DNA from: Bog-950 sp046329515
GTDB lineage: Bacteria > Bacteroidota > Bacteroidia > Chitinophagales > LD1
Assembly: GCA_046329515.1 (NCBI GenBank)
Contig: JAXLUM010000002.1
Location: forward strand, 62,001 to 126,000
Reading direction: 5' to 3'
Length of the DNA: 64,000 nt
Below the pieces are notes generated by a model that searched no databases, was not told the origin of the DNA, and worked only from the letters and a program-made list of their open reading frames with translations. This document shows, in pieces, positions 7,603 to 16,523 of this stretch (positions are counted from its first letter, which is position 1; each line of letters begins with the position of its first letter). The translations under genes were made by a program, and so were the position numbers.

Positions 7603-9087
7603 TTATTTGCGTGTCATTGGTGCTGATAGTGGTATACCTACGCGAACTGCGATATAAATGTTTTTCTTTCCAATTGCGGCGGTATTACTAAGGTCCATCT
7701 TTTTCATACCAAGCAGTAAGCCAATTGCGCCTTCATTTGTTTTTTTATCCTTATCAATGGGCGAAAACAAAATGCCTCCGTGAAATTCAAACGGAGCTTT
7801 TACATCCTTTCCTGAGGCCAGTAGTTTAAATCCTGCCATAGCCTCCAAACCAAAAACCTTTTTTGCCCCGAAAAATATATTCACAGTAGGTGTAAAGCCA
7901 ATTGCAAAATACTGCTTACGAAAATCAGGGTCAGTATATTTATTAAAAGCCTTTACTTCATCGCCGGGGGCATTCAGGGCCTTTCCGTTAGCATTATACA
8001 TAACAGTATCGAATGTAAAAGTGCTTGGTGTTAATACATCATAGCCCCAACCATTTCCCAAAGTTAACTCACCCCTTATGTAGTAAAGTGTTCTCTTCCC
8101 TAAATGGTAATAGTTGGCAGCCCCTAAAGCAGTAAATCTGCCAAATGGCTTTTGCGGTGTAAAATCATTATCAGCATCATTCAAATCAAGGTAGTTTTTG
8201 TTTTCTCCGGCACCTGATATTCTCACGTCATACCAGGACAGGTGATAACCCGTAGTATATTTTTCTATAATACCTTTATCAAACGCACCTAAATCTTCCT
8301 CGGCCTTCGCCATTTGCCAAGGGGTTATTTTTGATGGATGCTTTGCCTTTTTACAAGCTTCTTCGTAGGCATTTTTTTGCTCTTGCAAAGCACTCCAGGC
8401 ATCTAGTTTGTCTTGCAGGTTTTTTCTTTCCGTCAATAACATTACGCTATTGGGATTCTTACCAACATTATCATAGTCATCCAGGTCAGCTGTATTTAGA
8501 ATCTTATTTATGGTTTCTATTCTTTGCTTAAGTGAATCAACATTAGTTTGAACCAAATCATAGTAATGGACGCATAAACTCCTGATTGTATCCTGACGTA
8601 ATTCGGATATTTCTTCACAGGTTAATAGGTTTTTATGGAGCTTGTCATAATACACACCATTTCCGTGCCCCAGAAAAGTAAAACCGGTTTGAGCACCAAA
8701 ACCAAAATTTAACTCGTTCTTGTTTAAAAAAAGGAAGCTACCGTCTTCTGCCTCAGCCTTGCCTCCAATACTCCAAACAACACCGGGATTTTTCAATGGC
8801 CGCATATAGCTTGCGCTTAATGCCGCATCATCACTACTGAATGTGGCATTAAAGGCAGTGGAGTTCGCTACATAATCACTATTATCTAATGCCACTTTCC
8901 CAAAAGTGTTATAGATATAATCATCCAGGGAATGCTCAAGGATTATTTTCGGGTTATCACCGCATTGCAATTTACTGTTTAAGTGATCCAACGCAGCCTT
9001 CAAAGCATTATAATCCTGTTGCGGAGTTTGAGCCGAAGACAAAATTGGCCCTAATGCAATCAATATTATAGCAGTTAACGTCCTCAT
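7603..9087 (-). CDS. hypothetical exported protein, possibly an outer-membrane barrel
   Basis: A 494-residue protein with a clear signal peptide (MRTLTAIILIALGPILSSAQ, cleavage after SSAQ). A long helical central part, roughly residues 140-240, has a heptad-like pattern. It is flanked by beta-rich segments with alternating polar and hydrophobic residues. The last stretch (NIYIAVRVGIPLSAP) resembles the closing strand of an outer-membrane barrel. No named family is recognised. The gene is convergent with the last phage-remnant gene. Confidence 0.7.
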   Translation of the reverse strand: MRTLTAIILIALGPILSSAQTPQQDYNALKAALDHLNSKLQCGDNPKIILEHSLDDYIYNTFGKVALDNSDYVANSTAFNATFSSDDAALSASYMRPLKNPGVVWSIGGKAEAEDGSFLFLNKNELNFGFGAQTGFTFLGHGNGVYYDKLHKNLLTCEEISELRQDTIRSLCVHYYDLVQTNVDSLKQRIETINKILNTADLDDYDNVGKNPNSVMLLTERKNLQDKLDAWSALQEQKNAYEEACKKAKHPSKITPWQMAKAEEDLGAFDKGIIEKYTTGYHLSWYDVRISGAGENKNYLDLNDADNDFTPQKPFGRFTALGAANYYHLGKRTLYYIRGELTLGNGWGYDVLTPSTFTFDTVMYNANGKALNAPGDEVKAFNKYTDPDFRKQYFAIGFTPTVNIFFGAKKVFGLEAMAGFKLLASGKDVKAPFEFHGGILFSPIDKDKKTNEGAIGLLLGMKKMDLSNTAAIGKKNIYIAVRVGIPLSAPMTRK

Positions 9088-9159
9088 AATATTTTTTATA
9101 CAAAATTACTCCTGCACCCACACTGACCCTATCCCCAAATTCAGGTATTTATCATGCCA

Positions 9160-9235
9160 AACCTCAGCACCTAAACACATCAACACCTTCATACCTCAAC
9201 ACATTAACACCCCCACACCTTAATACGGCTTTTGC
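9160..9235. repeat. short degenerate CA-rich tandem repeat
   Basis: Three to four degenerate units of the form CAACACMTTMAYACC lie in the 165-bp gap between divergent genes. They are similar in style to the tandem repeat at 29.0-29.3 kb. No function is suggested. Confidence 0.45.
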
Positions 9236-9253
9236 TTTATATTTACCCAACTT

Positions 9254-9799
9254 ATGAAAATAGAATACAGCCTAACCGAAGACGACTTTCTTACTCACCA
9301 GCTTTACGCGGCTACTAATACACCACGCATAGTACGGCAACGCAAACGCGCCTGGCTGCTGGTGCCGGCGCTGTATATACTTATAGCAGTAGTACTTTAT
9401 TGGGAGGGGCTAAAACCCACGGCCCTGTTTCTGGCTGTTGCGGCCATAGTCTGGCTTCCGCTCTATCCTGTTTTTCAACGCAACAGGTACCGCAAGCATT
9501 TTTTAAATACTGTGCGCGATAGCTACAAAAACCGCATTAATAAACCGGGTTCGGTTGAGTTTACTGATGGCCTTATTCTAATGAAGGACGATACAGGCGA
9601 AAGCAAAATGAATATTGACCAGGTAGAAAAAATAACGGAGTTGCCACACCACATTCTGGTAAAACTAAAAGCGGGTGTAACCATTATTTTACCTAAAGAT
9701 AAAATGCGCGATTACGAAGGCGTTGTTGCTTACTTAAAAGCGCTTGCTTCACAACTGGGCATTCCTTACAATCCTGAGCTGGATTGGCGTTGGAAGTAG
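9254..9799 (+). CDS. YcxB-like membrane protein
   Basis: The product has 181 residues. An N-terminal soluble strand (MKIEYSLTEDDFLTHQLYAA) precedes two closely spaced transmembrane helices at about residues 33-70. A basic NRYRKHFLNTVRD helix follows, then a C-terminal beta-rich PH-like domain ending in the LPKDKM and WRWK region. This order is that of the YcxB-like family, whose biochemical role is not established. A single gene with no obvious operon partners; the gene to its right is a convergent phage fragment. Confidence 0.75.
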   Translation: MKIEYSLTEDDFLTHQLYAATNTPRIVRQRKRAWLLVPALYILIAVVLYWEGLKPTALFLAVAAIVWLPLYPVFQRNRYRKHFLNTVRDSYKNRINKPGSVEFTDGLILMKDDTGESKMNIDQVEKITELPHHILVKLKAGVTIILPKDKMRDYEGVVAYLKALASQLGIPYNPELDWRWK

Positions 9800-9800
9800 T

Positions 9801-10199
9801 TTACACCCCGCTGATACGGTAACTAAAACTGCTCTTAGGTTTTACCTCAAAATACATACGCATCATAAGCATATCGGCAAGGTCGGGGCTGCGGCCAAGT
9901 ATATTGCGTATGCTCAACTTATCCAGCAGTTGCAGTTTACCATCATCGGTTTCTACCCTTTTAATCTGCTCCAACTCTTCTATCAATTGTTCGCGCTGTG
10001 TTATAGGTTTTATATAAATGCTATTAGTGTTTATCAACTCACTTAAGCGATAGTAACACTGCGTTTTCTGGTTCTTATAATTCTCATCATCCAATGCACG
10101 TGCATTGTTATGAAAGGCCTGTGCACCGCGTAAGTACCCTTTCAAAAAAGTGCCCAGCCCGTCAGCATCGTAAATAATATTGCTGCGCGGCTTTCTGAG
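9801..10199 (-). pseudogene. C-terminal fragment of a phage terminase large subunit (nuclease domain)
   Basis: The last about 130 residues of a TerL-like protein survive. They contain the IIYDADGLGTFLKGYL strand with a nuclease Asp, the NNARAL turn, the LYxLSELINTN and EELEQIKR helices, and the final Asp motif GRSPDLADMLMMRMYFE. The ATPase domain and first nuclease strand are missing, and translation upstream of about 10190 runs into an unrelated sequence in another frame, so this is a broken gene. TerL cuts and packages phage DNA; this piece cannot. A TerS-like gene on the same strand lies 9.5 kb to the right (19640). Confidence 0.7.
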
Positions 10200-10400
10200 T
10201 GCATAAAGTTGTATCTCCAGCAATTTCTGGTGCTTTGGGATCAGGGATTGCGGTAATAACAAAATCAGCTGAATATTTTGTTCCGCAAAAATTTCCTGCC
10301 ATTACATAATAAGTGCCCGCATTGGTTACATAAGGTAGGGCCACTAATGCCATTGCTCGAGGTATACGTTGTAGATGCATAAGCATTAGTGCTGATTGTA
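10191..10400 (-). pseudogene. relic of an Ig/PKD-like surface-protein domain
   Basis: In two frames on the minus strand one reads pieces of a Bacteroidota adhesin domain: NAYASTTYTSSNGISGPTL, then after a shift NAGTYYVMAGNFCGTKYSA and IPDPKAPEIAGDTTLC. These are typical of Ig-like domains in large surface proteins. The frame change near 10335 and the abrupt join to TerL sequence at about 10190-10200 show a decayed fragment. The stretch 10400-10620 has no readable domain. Confidence 0.5.
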
Positions 10401-10723
10401 AAATTTGTCTTGGGCAAATGTGTTCATCACCATAAATTTGGGGCTCTGCCGGCGGGCCTTGATATTGAACCTAAATATAAGACCATGCGGCACGCAATTG
10501 TTAAAACTCACTACCGTAAAATCCCCACCGAAAGAGGCAGCACAAAAAGGCGCTATAATATCTACAACATCCCAAACGTATTGGCACCCTAGCAGGGATT
10601 CGCTTTAGTAGTTTTTTATAGTTCATATGAACGCTATTGTCAAGCCAACTATTCCAGATGATATACTACGAATTTCCGACGATTTTGGATAACCTCTTAC
10701 CTTTACACCCACAAACCCACCCC

Positions 10724-11155
10724 ATGAAACAACTGCTTACTGCTGTTCTGCTTATTAGCCTTTTGGCATCCTGCAACCGCACAAAAGAGGTGATTAATAA
10801 AACAGGGCAAACCGTTGGCGAAGGCGCCACCGAATTTGTGAATGGGGTAGGAGAGGGCATAGACCAAACCCTGCAGAGTGAGGTGGTGCTTGGCGATAAC
10901 CTGAAAGCTGCCGGGCTGCAAACGGGTAAGTTTAAAGTGTACGATGGCGCCGAAGGCGATTCACTAACCGTCTACATCATATTCAATAAGGACTTTAAGC
11001 AAAACGTTGCGGTAAAAGTGTACGACGACAAAGGCAAGGAATATGGCCGCAGCATGTTACCTATTGAAGCCACTGCTAACGAAGCTCGCTACATCGGCTT
11101 CGCCTTCGATAAACACACCGACTTCGAACACAAAAGCAAATTCGCTTTAGAGTAG
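10724..11155 (+). CDS. hypothetical lipoprotein
   Basis: From the ATG at 10724 the product has 143 residues. It opens with a short lipoprotein signal (MKQLLTAVLLISLLASC, Cys 17). The mature part has an amphipathic helix (VINKTGQTVGEGATEFVNGV) followed by a compact beta domain. An upstream in-frame start at 10637 would destroy the signal peptide and is rejected. Unknown function, probably envelope-localised. Confidence 0.75.
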   Translation: MKQLLTAVLLISLLASCNRTKEVINKTGQTVGEGATEFVNGVGEGIDQTLQSEVVLGDNLKAAGLQTGKFKVYDGAEGDSLTVYIIFNKDFKQNVAVKVYDDKGKEYGRSMLPIEATANEARYIGFAFDKHTDFEHKSKFALE

Positions 11156-11167
11156 GCTTTATTAGTT

Positions 11168-11238
11168 TGTCCCCCTGACAGGGTACGAGGGCGAGCTTGC
11201 CTCGCCTGGAGGGGGTAGTGGGAGCAAAAGAAAGAATA
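11168..11238 (+). repeat. structured repeat family 1, copy 2
   Basis: Begins TGTCCCCCTGACAGGG, continues with GAGGGCGAGCTTGCCTCGCC (hairpin GGCGAG/CTCGCC), then GGAGGGGGTA and a tail reading GCAAAAGAAAGAA. It fills much of the gap between the lipoprotein and the ArsR gene. The right arm of the first stem is shortened. Confidence 0.7.
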
Positions 11239-11355
11239 GTAATAGATGTTATGTAGTAGAACCTCCTCCCTCTGCCTCATTACATTAGGCATCTCCCTCC
11301 AGAGGAAGACATGCATTCTTCCTCCGACCTTTATCCAGGGAAGGGGTTAATGGCA

Positions 11356-11676
11356 TTAACCCTTACCCCTCTTCTTCAACAAACCTTCTAATTTCTTCAT
11401 CTTCTTCGGCCAAAACTGCTCAAAGAAGTTCACCCACTTATTCACCTCCTTAAATCCTTCGCTGTTCAATTCGCAGTAGCGCTCGCGTCCGTATTCCGTA
11501 ATACTTATAAATCCGCTTTCCGATAAAATTTTAATATGTTTCGATACCGCAGGCCTGCTCATGTCAAAGTTCTCCGCCAGGCTGTTAATGGGCAGGCTGT
11601 CTTTACTAAGCATCATTAATATCTCGCGGCGTGTAGGGTCCGCCAATGCATAAAAAGGGTCGCGGTTAGGCTGCAT
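11356..11676 (-). CDS. ArsR-family winged-helix repressor
   Basis: The product has 106 residues and forms the classical ArsR fold. ALADPTRREILMMLS opens the domain, SLAENFDMSRPAVSKHIKIL is the helix-turn-helix, and YGRERYCELN is the beta wing. No CxC metal site of the arsenic or cadmium sensors is present, so it belongs to the metal-free ArsR subgroup usually linked to AHSA1/SRPBCC genes. Its ATG overlaps the end of the upstream SRPBCC gene by 11 bp, so the two are co-translated. Inference: it represses its own operon through the boxes at 12109-12150. Confidence 0.85.
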   Translation of the reverse strand: MQPNRDPFYALADPTRREILMMLSKDSLPINSLAENFDMSRPAVSKHIKILSESGFISITEYGRERYCELNSEGFKEVNKWVNFFEQFWPKKMKKLEGLLKKRGKG

Positions 11677-12103
11677 GGCTTGGTTTTAATAGTGAGGTAA
11701 AACGGCGGCCGATAATTTTCTGCCAGCCCTTCTCCATTATAAAACTTACAAAATAATTCTTAACGCCTTTAAAGCCGGTATGCGCCAGGTGCAGTTCAGT
11801 GCCGTTGGCGGTTTTGGTCAGCGTCCACGTTAATACTGAGTCCAGCGTGATAACGCCGTCGGAAGGGCCGCCTTTCCAACTGTAAACCAGTTTTTCATTG
11901 GGCAATAACTCCAACACTTCGCAGTAGGCAATACCATTCCACCCACCGCGCGCCTTATGGCGAAACTCAAACTTATGGCCAACTACCGGCTTAAAGTTAT
12001 TCTTCATCAGCCACTCACCCATCAGTTCGCTATCTGTAAGGCAGGCCCATACTTCTTCCACCGTATGCGGAAAAAACCATTTTAAATGAATATCGCGTTG
12101 CAT
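11666..12103 (-). CDS. SRPBCC/AHSA1 domain protein, operon partner of ArsR
   Basis: From the ATG at 12103 the product has 145 residues. It opens with the AHSA1 strand IHLKWFFPHTVEEVWACLTD and continues with the family pattern (LMGEWLM, then the GGWNG and VYSWKGG turns, with a long C-terminal helix). A longer frame from 12298 would run through operator and repeat DNA and is rejected. Members bind hydrophobic small molecules or unfolded clients; substrate unknown. It is the first gene of a two-gene operon whose second gene is the ArsR regulator. Confidence 0.8.
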   Translation of the reverse strand: MQRDIHLKWFFPHTVEEVWACLTDSELMGEWLMKNNFKPVVGHKFEFRHKARGGWNGIAYCEVLELLPNEKLVYSWKGGPSDGVITLDSVLTWTLTKTANGTELHLAHTGFKGVKNYFVSFIMEKGWQKIIGRRFTSLLKPSHAA

Positions 12104-12108
12104 AACGT

Positions 12109-12150
12109 GTAACTTTTTAGTTACGCAATAATACGTAACTTTTTGGTTAC
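12109..12150 (-). promoter_or_regulatory. paired palindromic operators of the ArsR/AHSA1 operon
   Basis: Two 16-bp palindromes, GTAACTTTTTAGTTAC (12109-12124) and GTAACTTTTTGGTTAC (12135-12150), start 26 bp apart. Between them, on the minus strand, lies TATTATTG (12133-12126), a one-mismatch -7 box. Box one ends 5 bp before the ATG at 12103. A repressor bound to both would cover the promoter. Confidence 0.7.
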
Positions 12151-12201
12151 ATAAAATAATTCCCTCAAAAAAATTAATCGGTACCGTCTGGCTGGGGCTT
12201 T

Positions 12202-12284
12202 GTCCCCCTCCCGAAGCTTCGGGAAACGGAGACGAGGGCGAGCTTTCCTCGCCCGGAGGGAGTATTAGTTGCAAAAGAAAGAAC
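12202..12284 (+). repeat. structured repeat family 1, copy 3
   Basis: TGTCCCCCT is followed by the 14-bp palindrome CCCGAAGCTTCGGG, then GAGGGCGAGCTTTCCTCGCCC and GGAGGGAGTA, and finally the tail GCAAAAGAAAGAA. The inner stem differs from the other copies but is self-complementary. Confidence 0.7.
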
Positions 12285-12304
12285 AGAGTTGGATGCATTT
12301 AAAT

Positions 12305-12354
12305 TGTCCCCCTGACAGGGGGACGAGGGCGAGCTTGCCTCGCCTGGAGGGGGT
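12305..12354 (+). repeat. structured repeat family 1, copy 4
   Basis: Contains GTCCCCCTGACAGGGGGAC (12306-12324), then GAGG, the hairpin GGCGAG/CTCGCC, and the closing GGAGGGGGTA. It lies 20 bp after copy 3 in the same orientation and forms the cleanest version of the family. Confidence 0.75.
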
Positions 12355-12371
12355 AACAATACAATCAAAAA

Positions 12372-13820
12372 TCAATCCACACTGCGCCTCCGCACCAACT
12401 CCATAACCTGACTAACAGGAACAATACGCAGGGCCAGGGCCGCAATACCACTGCTGGCTAGCGCTATACTTAAATTTATAGTCCAGTGCAGCGGAGAATA
12501 AGTAAGACCCAATAGCACGACAACAGTTATAACGCAAAAGCCGCCTACTTTTAAAACATCGCTTAAATCATACTCCAAGGGAAACTGCCTTTGCGCCACA
12601 TAAATATGCGCGGCCGCTGCAAACAATTGTGTAACAAAAGTAGCCCAAGCAGCGCCCAGGGCTCCGTAGTGCGGTATCAGGTAAAGGTTAAGCGCAACGT
12701 TTACAACCACGCCCAGTATAGCAATCCAGTTCAGCGCTTTTAAACTTCCTTTAGCGGTAAGCAGGGTGCCGAAAATGTAAACGCTGCTCATGGGTATAAA
12801 ATTCAGCATCAGCCAACCGAAAATGGTGCTCCAGTAGGCATCGTTGCGGTGGTAAAGCAGGTTCATAATCTCGGCACGGTAGAAATAACAACTTACGCCA
12901 ATGGCTACACTGCCGGCAAACATCAACTCGGAACTAAAGCGCACCAATTGCTTCACGCTCTCATTTCTGCGAATCATGGAAGCAAACAGCGGCAACAACA
13001 AAGTAGCGAACAGATAACCGAATTGGTTCACTGCATCTAACAGGCGAAAGGCCGCTGCATAAATGCCGGCCTCCAGCCCCTTATCATTCAGCATGCGCTC
13101 CAGCATAACGCCATCAATACGGTAGTAAATGCCCATTAGTAAGGTGAGCAGGGCAAAAGGGGCGCTCTTTAATAATATCATGCGGCTGTAGCGCACTTTC
13201 CATAATTGCCATTGCAACACCGTTTTGCCTGCTACCAACGCAAAGGCAATTATAGCTGTAATAAGCAGGGCCGCGGTTTGCGCATAAATAAACCACATTA
13301 TGGTAAAGCTGTTTTTAAATGCGGCGCCATACATTAATACTAAGCAAAATACGATAGTCAGCAGCCTGTCCAGCACGCTTATAATGCGGTCGGCATTAAA
13401 AAGCTGAAGGGCGGCAATATTTGAGCGGAAATAAAGTATGGCCGAAAGCAATATTTGGTTAACGGCTAAAAACAACAACATCTGTAATTGCTGCGGGCTA
13501 AACCCTGCACCCTGGGCGGTAAGAAAGGTAAACGCAAAATACAGCAGCCCTAACACAAACTTTAAAAACAACAGGTTAAGCAGGTATTCGCCCATGCGCC
13601 TGTTATTGCGCGAAACTGCCCTTGTGTTGAAATTGTTTATTCCAAAATCAAGCAGTATGCTGAAAATAAAGGTGTAGTTAAACACCGCAAAGTAGGTGCC
13701 GTAGGCCTCAGGCCCTAAGCGGTTTTGCACCACGCGGTCTATGCCAAAAATCCAAAACGGTTTAACCAACAGGTTAGCCGCTAAAAGCATAATAAGGTTA
13801 AAGGCAAACTTTTTGCGCAC
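12372..13820 (-). CDS. polysaccharide/lipid flippase of the MOP superfamily (Wzx-like)
   Basis: The product has 482 residues with some 12-14 transmembrane helices. The N-terminus (FNLIMLLAANLLVKPFWIFG, then IDRVVQNRLG) fits the flippase start, with the characteristic second-half arrangement and YFYRAEIMNLLY loop of oligosaccharide flippases. Proteins of this type move lipid-linked saccharides across the inner membrane for surface-polysaccharide synthesis. The start codon is GTG at 13820. A glycosyltransferase is encoded divergently 87 bp away, so both may serve one polysaccharide pathway. Confidence 0.8.
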   Translation of the reverse strand: MRKKFAFNLIMLLAANLLVKPFWIFGIDRVVQNRLGPEAYGTYFAVFNYTFIFSILLDFGINNFNTRAVSRNNRRMGEYLLNLLFLKFVLGLLYFAFTFLTAQGAGFSPQQLQMLLFLAVNQILLSAILYFRSNIAALQLFNADRIISVLDRLLTIVFCLVLMYGAAFKNSFTIMWFIYAQTAALLITAIIAFALVAGKTVLQWQLWKVRYSRMILLKSAPFALLTLLMGIYYRIDGVMLERMLNDKGLEAGIYAAAFRLLDAVNQFGYLFATLLLPLFASMIRRNESVKQLVRFSSELMFAGSVAIGVSCYFYRAEIMNLLYHRNDAYWSTIFGWLMLNFIPMSSVYIFGTLLTAKGSLKALNWIAILGVVVNVALNLYLIPHYGALGAAWATFVTQLFAAAAHIYVAQRQFPLEYDLSDVLKVGGFCVITVVVLLGLTYSPLHWTINLSIALASSGIAALALRIVPVSQVMELVRRRSVD

Positions 13821-13906
13821 GCGTGGCTAATAACGCTAAAATTAGAGATTTAGCGTAACCCGCCGTTTTACAGGGAATTGGTATACTTGTGAATTATTGA
13901 CTGCGT

Positions 13907-15043
13907 TTGGCCTACACAAAAAAAATTGCGGTAAACACCCGCTTCCTTATTAAGAACCAACTGGAAGGGCTTGGGCTATTTACCTATGAAAGCCTCAAGC
14001 GCATTACACAAAGCCATCCTGAAATTGAGTTTTACTTTTTGTTTGATAGGGCTTATGATGAAGAATTTATTTTCGGCTCCAACGTAAAACCGGTGGTGCT
14101 GCATCCGCAGGCACGTCACCCTTTTTTGTGGTGGTGGTGGTTCGAAGTTTCGGTGGGCTGCTGGCTTAAAGCCAACAAACCCCATTTATTTCTATCGCCC
14201 GATAATTACGCCTGCTTAACTACTGAGGTGCCGCAGGTGGTGGTAATGCATGATTTATCTTTCGAGCATTTTAAAGACCATGTTCCTTTACTTGCCCTAA
14301 AGTATTACGAGCGTTATCTCCCTCGCTTTGCCCGCAAGGCGCAACGCATTGCTACGGTTTCTGAGTTTTCAAAGGCTGATATCGTTAGCCATTACGGCGT
14401 TAACCCCACAAAAATTGATGTGGTTTACAATGGCGCTAAAGAAGTGTACAAACCGATTGATGAAAACGCTAAAGCTGCTGTAAAGAATAAATATGCCGCC
14501 GGTAAGGACTATTTCATTTATGTAGGTAGCATACACCCGCGCAAAAACGTAGCTAACCTGCTTATTGCGTTTGATAAGTTTAAGACCGATACACCTAATG
14601 ATTGCAAACTGGTAATTGTGGGCCGCAAAGCCTGGGATTTTCAGGATGTTGATTACGCCCACACCAACATGCAACACAAGCAGGATGTGATTTTCCTTGG
14701 GCATGTTCCGCCAGCTGAGTTGGGCGATATTGTTGCCGCTGCTTATGCCATGGTGTATGTTTCACTGTTTGAAGGTTTCGGTATTCCTATTGTAGAAGCC
14801 ATGAGCTGCGATGTGCCGGTTATAACCAGCAATATTACCAGTATGCCCGAGGCAGCCGGCGATGCAGCCATGCTGGTTAACCCTTACCGCGTAAATGAAA
14901 TAAGCGCAGCCCTTACGCATTTGTATGTAGATAAAGAAGCCCGCCAACAATTGATTGAGAAAGGAAGATTGCAACTGCAAAAATTCAGTTGGGATAAAAC
15001 CGCTGAAAAACTGTGGGCCTGTTGCGCTAAGGTACTGGGATAA
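13907..15043 (+). CDS. glycosyltransferase family 1/4 (GT-B fold)
   Basis: The product has 378 residues in the GT-B arrangement. The N-terminal domain has an IAVNTRFLIKNQLEGLGLFT opening; the C-terminal domain starts with YFIYVGSIHPRKNVANLL. It carries the retaining-GT signature SLFEGFGIPIVEAMSCDVPV, in which the E of FEGFG and the later E contact the nucleotide sugar. It transfers a sugar from a nucleotide donor; donor and acceptor are unknown. The start is TTG because an in-frame stop (TGA) lies three codons before it and no ATG is near. TATACTTG at 13882-13889 resembles a -7 box. Confidence 0.85.
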   Translation: MAYTKKIAVNTRFLIKNQLEGLGLFTYESLKRITQSHPEIEFYFLFDRAYDEEFIFGSNVKPVVLHPQARHPFLWWWWFEVSVGCWLKANKPHLFLSPDNYACLTTEVPQVVVMHDLSFEHFKDHVPLLALKYYERYLPRFARKAQRIATVSEFSKADIVSHYGVNPTKIDVVYNGAKEVYKPIDENAKAAVKNKYAAGKDYFIYVGSIHPRKNVANLLIAFDKFKTDTPNDCKLVIVGRKAWDFQDVDYAHTNMQHKQDVIFLGHVPPAELGDIVAAAYAMVYVSLFEGFGIPIVEAMSCDVPVITSNITSMPEAAGDAAMLVNPYRVNEISAALTHLYVDKEARQQLIEKGRLQLQKFSWDKTAEKLWACCAKVLG

Positions 15044-15081
15044 TCAACCTTTGGTAGATATGCATGTTTTAATTTCAGTTT

Positions 15082-15603
15082 ATGAATAAGCAGGAAATAC
15101 TCAGCAAGTTGAAAGCATCTTTTGATGAAGCTATTAACGCTACTAAAAGTGTTGGCGATACCAACTTTAACGTAAGCAAAAACAATAAGTGGACGGCAGG
15201 AGAGAACATGGCCCATTTAGGCGTTTCCGCTAAAATGACCACCATGGCCTATACGCTGCCTAAGTTTGTTCCCGCTCTGTTGTACGGTAAAACAAAAGAT
15301 GGCTCGCGCACTTATCAGCAGGTAGTAGATTTTTATTTGGGCAAACTGAATGATGGCGCCAAAGCAAACGGTGTTTATGTGCCTGCCAAAACCGATTACA
15401 ATAAACAGCGGGTTATAGAAAGCCTTACCAAGTACCGCGATAAAATGGTAAACGCCGTTGATAAAGGTTGGAACGAAGAACAACTGGATACGTACCGAAT
15501 AGCCCACCCTGTGTTAGGTAAACTTACTGCGCGCGAGTTGCTCTACTTTACCATTTACCACAACGGCCACCACGCTAAAACTATTAAATGGTTATATGCT
15601 TAA
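15082..15603 (+). CDS. DinB-superfamily protein
   Basis: The product has 173 residues and is an all-helical four-helix bundle of the DinB/YfiT type. MNKQEILSKLKASFDEAI forms helix 1, and the NMAHLG and YHNGHHAKTI motifs supply the metal-binding histidines (the HxxxH pair near the C-terminus). DinB-like proteins often bind a metal ion and act as thiol-dependent transferases or stress proteins. Its substrate cannot be read from the sequence. It follows the glycosyltransferase by about 40 bp and may be co-transcribed with it. Confidence 0.8.
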   Translation: MNKQEILSKLKASFDEAINATKSVGDTNFNVSKNNKWTAGENMAHLGVSAKMTTMAYTLPKFVPALLYGKTKDGSRTYQQVVDFYLGKLNDGAKANGVYVPAKTDYNKQRVIESLTKYRDKMVNAVDKGWNEEQLDTYRIAHPVLGKLTARELLYFTIYHNGHHAKTIKWLYA

Positions 15604-16235
15604 CAAAATTACTGCCTTCCTATACTCGTAAACAAATTGTGAAATTATTCATTATTGAAGAAAAAGGAGCAGAGGAAACTACTATTGCCATATTTTGAAA
15701 CACTTGGATAATAGCCAACCACTTCTTCCTTTGGAATTAAATAACTCATTAGGCAGGAGAACATGGATATAAGCATTGAGAAGTGCAATGAGCCTTCAAC
15801 TTTAAAATTAAATTACATTAGCAATTTCTAAGAAATTGTTATTTCAAAAAGCCCTGACATCGCACGGAAGGAAGAAGAAAAGACACAACTACAAATAGCA
15901 CAAAAGACGCCCTCAGTCCTTATGAAGAATTGAAGGCCCACGAACTTTGTGTAAGGCAAGGTTCAAGGTGAAGTTAAATACGACTGGGGTTATTTTCTGT
16001 ACGCAAAAGGCATGATAGCAAGCCTATCTATTTCCATAAAGCAGATTCGACAGATGCAGTTTTTTTTTAGAAAAAAAGAGTTATTAGTTGGAAAACTTTT
16101 CTCAGCAAGGTGTAAAACTTGTATTATGCTTATAATCTTAGCGAGTAAGTATGAGAACACTAAGCGACAAAAAGCTGTATTCCTAAGTTATCATTTTCCG
16201 ATGTGTTTATCTATAAGGTAGCGTAAATAACGCAT
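15604..16235. other. AT-rich, gene-poor stretch
   Basis: About 630 bp without a convincing gene and visibly richer in A and T than its surroundings. A short in-frame piece (DTTTNSTKDALSPYEELKAH, 15879-15938) looks like a coding relic but has no start and soon meets stops. A 69-codon open frame at 16012-16221 has unlikely composition and is not called. No tRNA, terminator or known repeat was seen. Confidence 0.5.
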
Positions 16236-16523
16236 ATGAATAGATGTCTTTACGTTGAGGTTACAAGTTTTACCTGGTGGCAAAGTGGTTTGTTTAGCCT
16301 TGGCCACGGTATGTTATGGGAATATGTAATAGAAGGAGGAATGGAGCAACCCAGCGTGCAGGATATTATTGTTACGCCGGTAGCAGGTTCTTTGTTAGGG
16401 GAACTTTTTCATTTCAGTACCTTGAGAATGAGCCGCAATGGTTTTAAGTGGTACGAAAAACTTTTTGTTTGCGTTTTCAATCCTATGTTTGCCTTAAACA
16501 ACGGATTTAAAACCGGCAAATAA
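16236..16523 (+). pseudogene. C-terminal fragment resembling a DUF3943 protein
   Basis: The frame reads 95 residues: TWWQSGLFSLGHGMLWEYVI, then EGGMEQPSVQDIIVTPVAGS and LLGELFHF. This is the pattern seen near the C-terminus of DUF3943 proteins, normally several hundred residues long with a signal peptide and a beta-barrel-like part. The N-terminal two-thirds are absent and the DNA upstream is AT-rich and gene-poor, so this is probably a truncated remnant. Its stop overlaps the ATG of the following Crp-type gene by one base, which might keep it translated. Confidence 0.5.

Noticed and set aside
10389..10608. 67-codon open frames on the plus strand
   Set aside because: They overlap the decayed surface-protein region in antisense and show no start signal or domain.
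12174..12368. Short open frames through the GTCCCCC repeats
   Set aside because: They read straight through repeat hairpins and have no protein-like composition.
16012..16221. 69-codon open frame on the plus strand
   Set aside because: Its composition is unlike a protein, no start signal is visible and it lies in an AT-rich, gene-free stretch.
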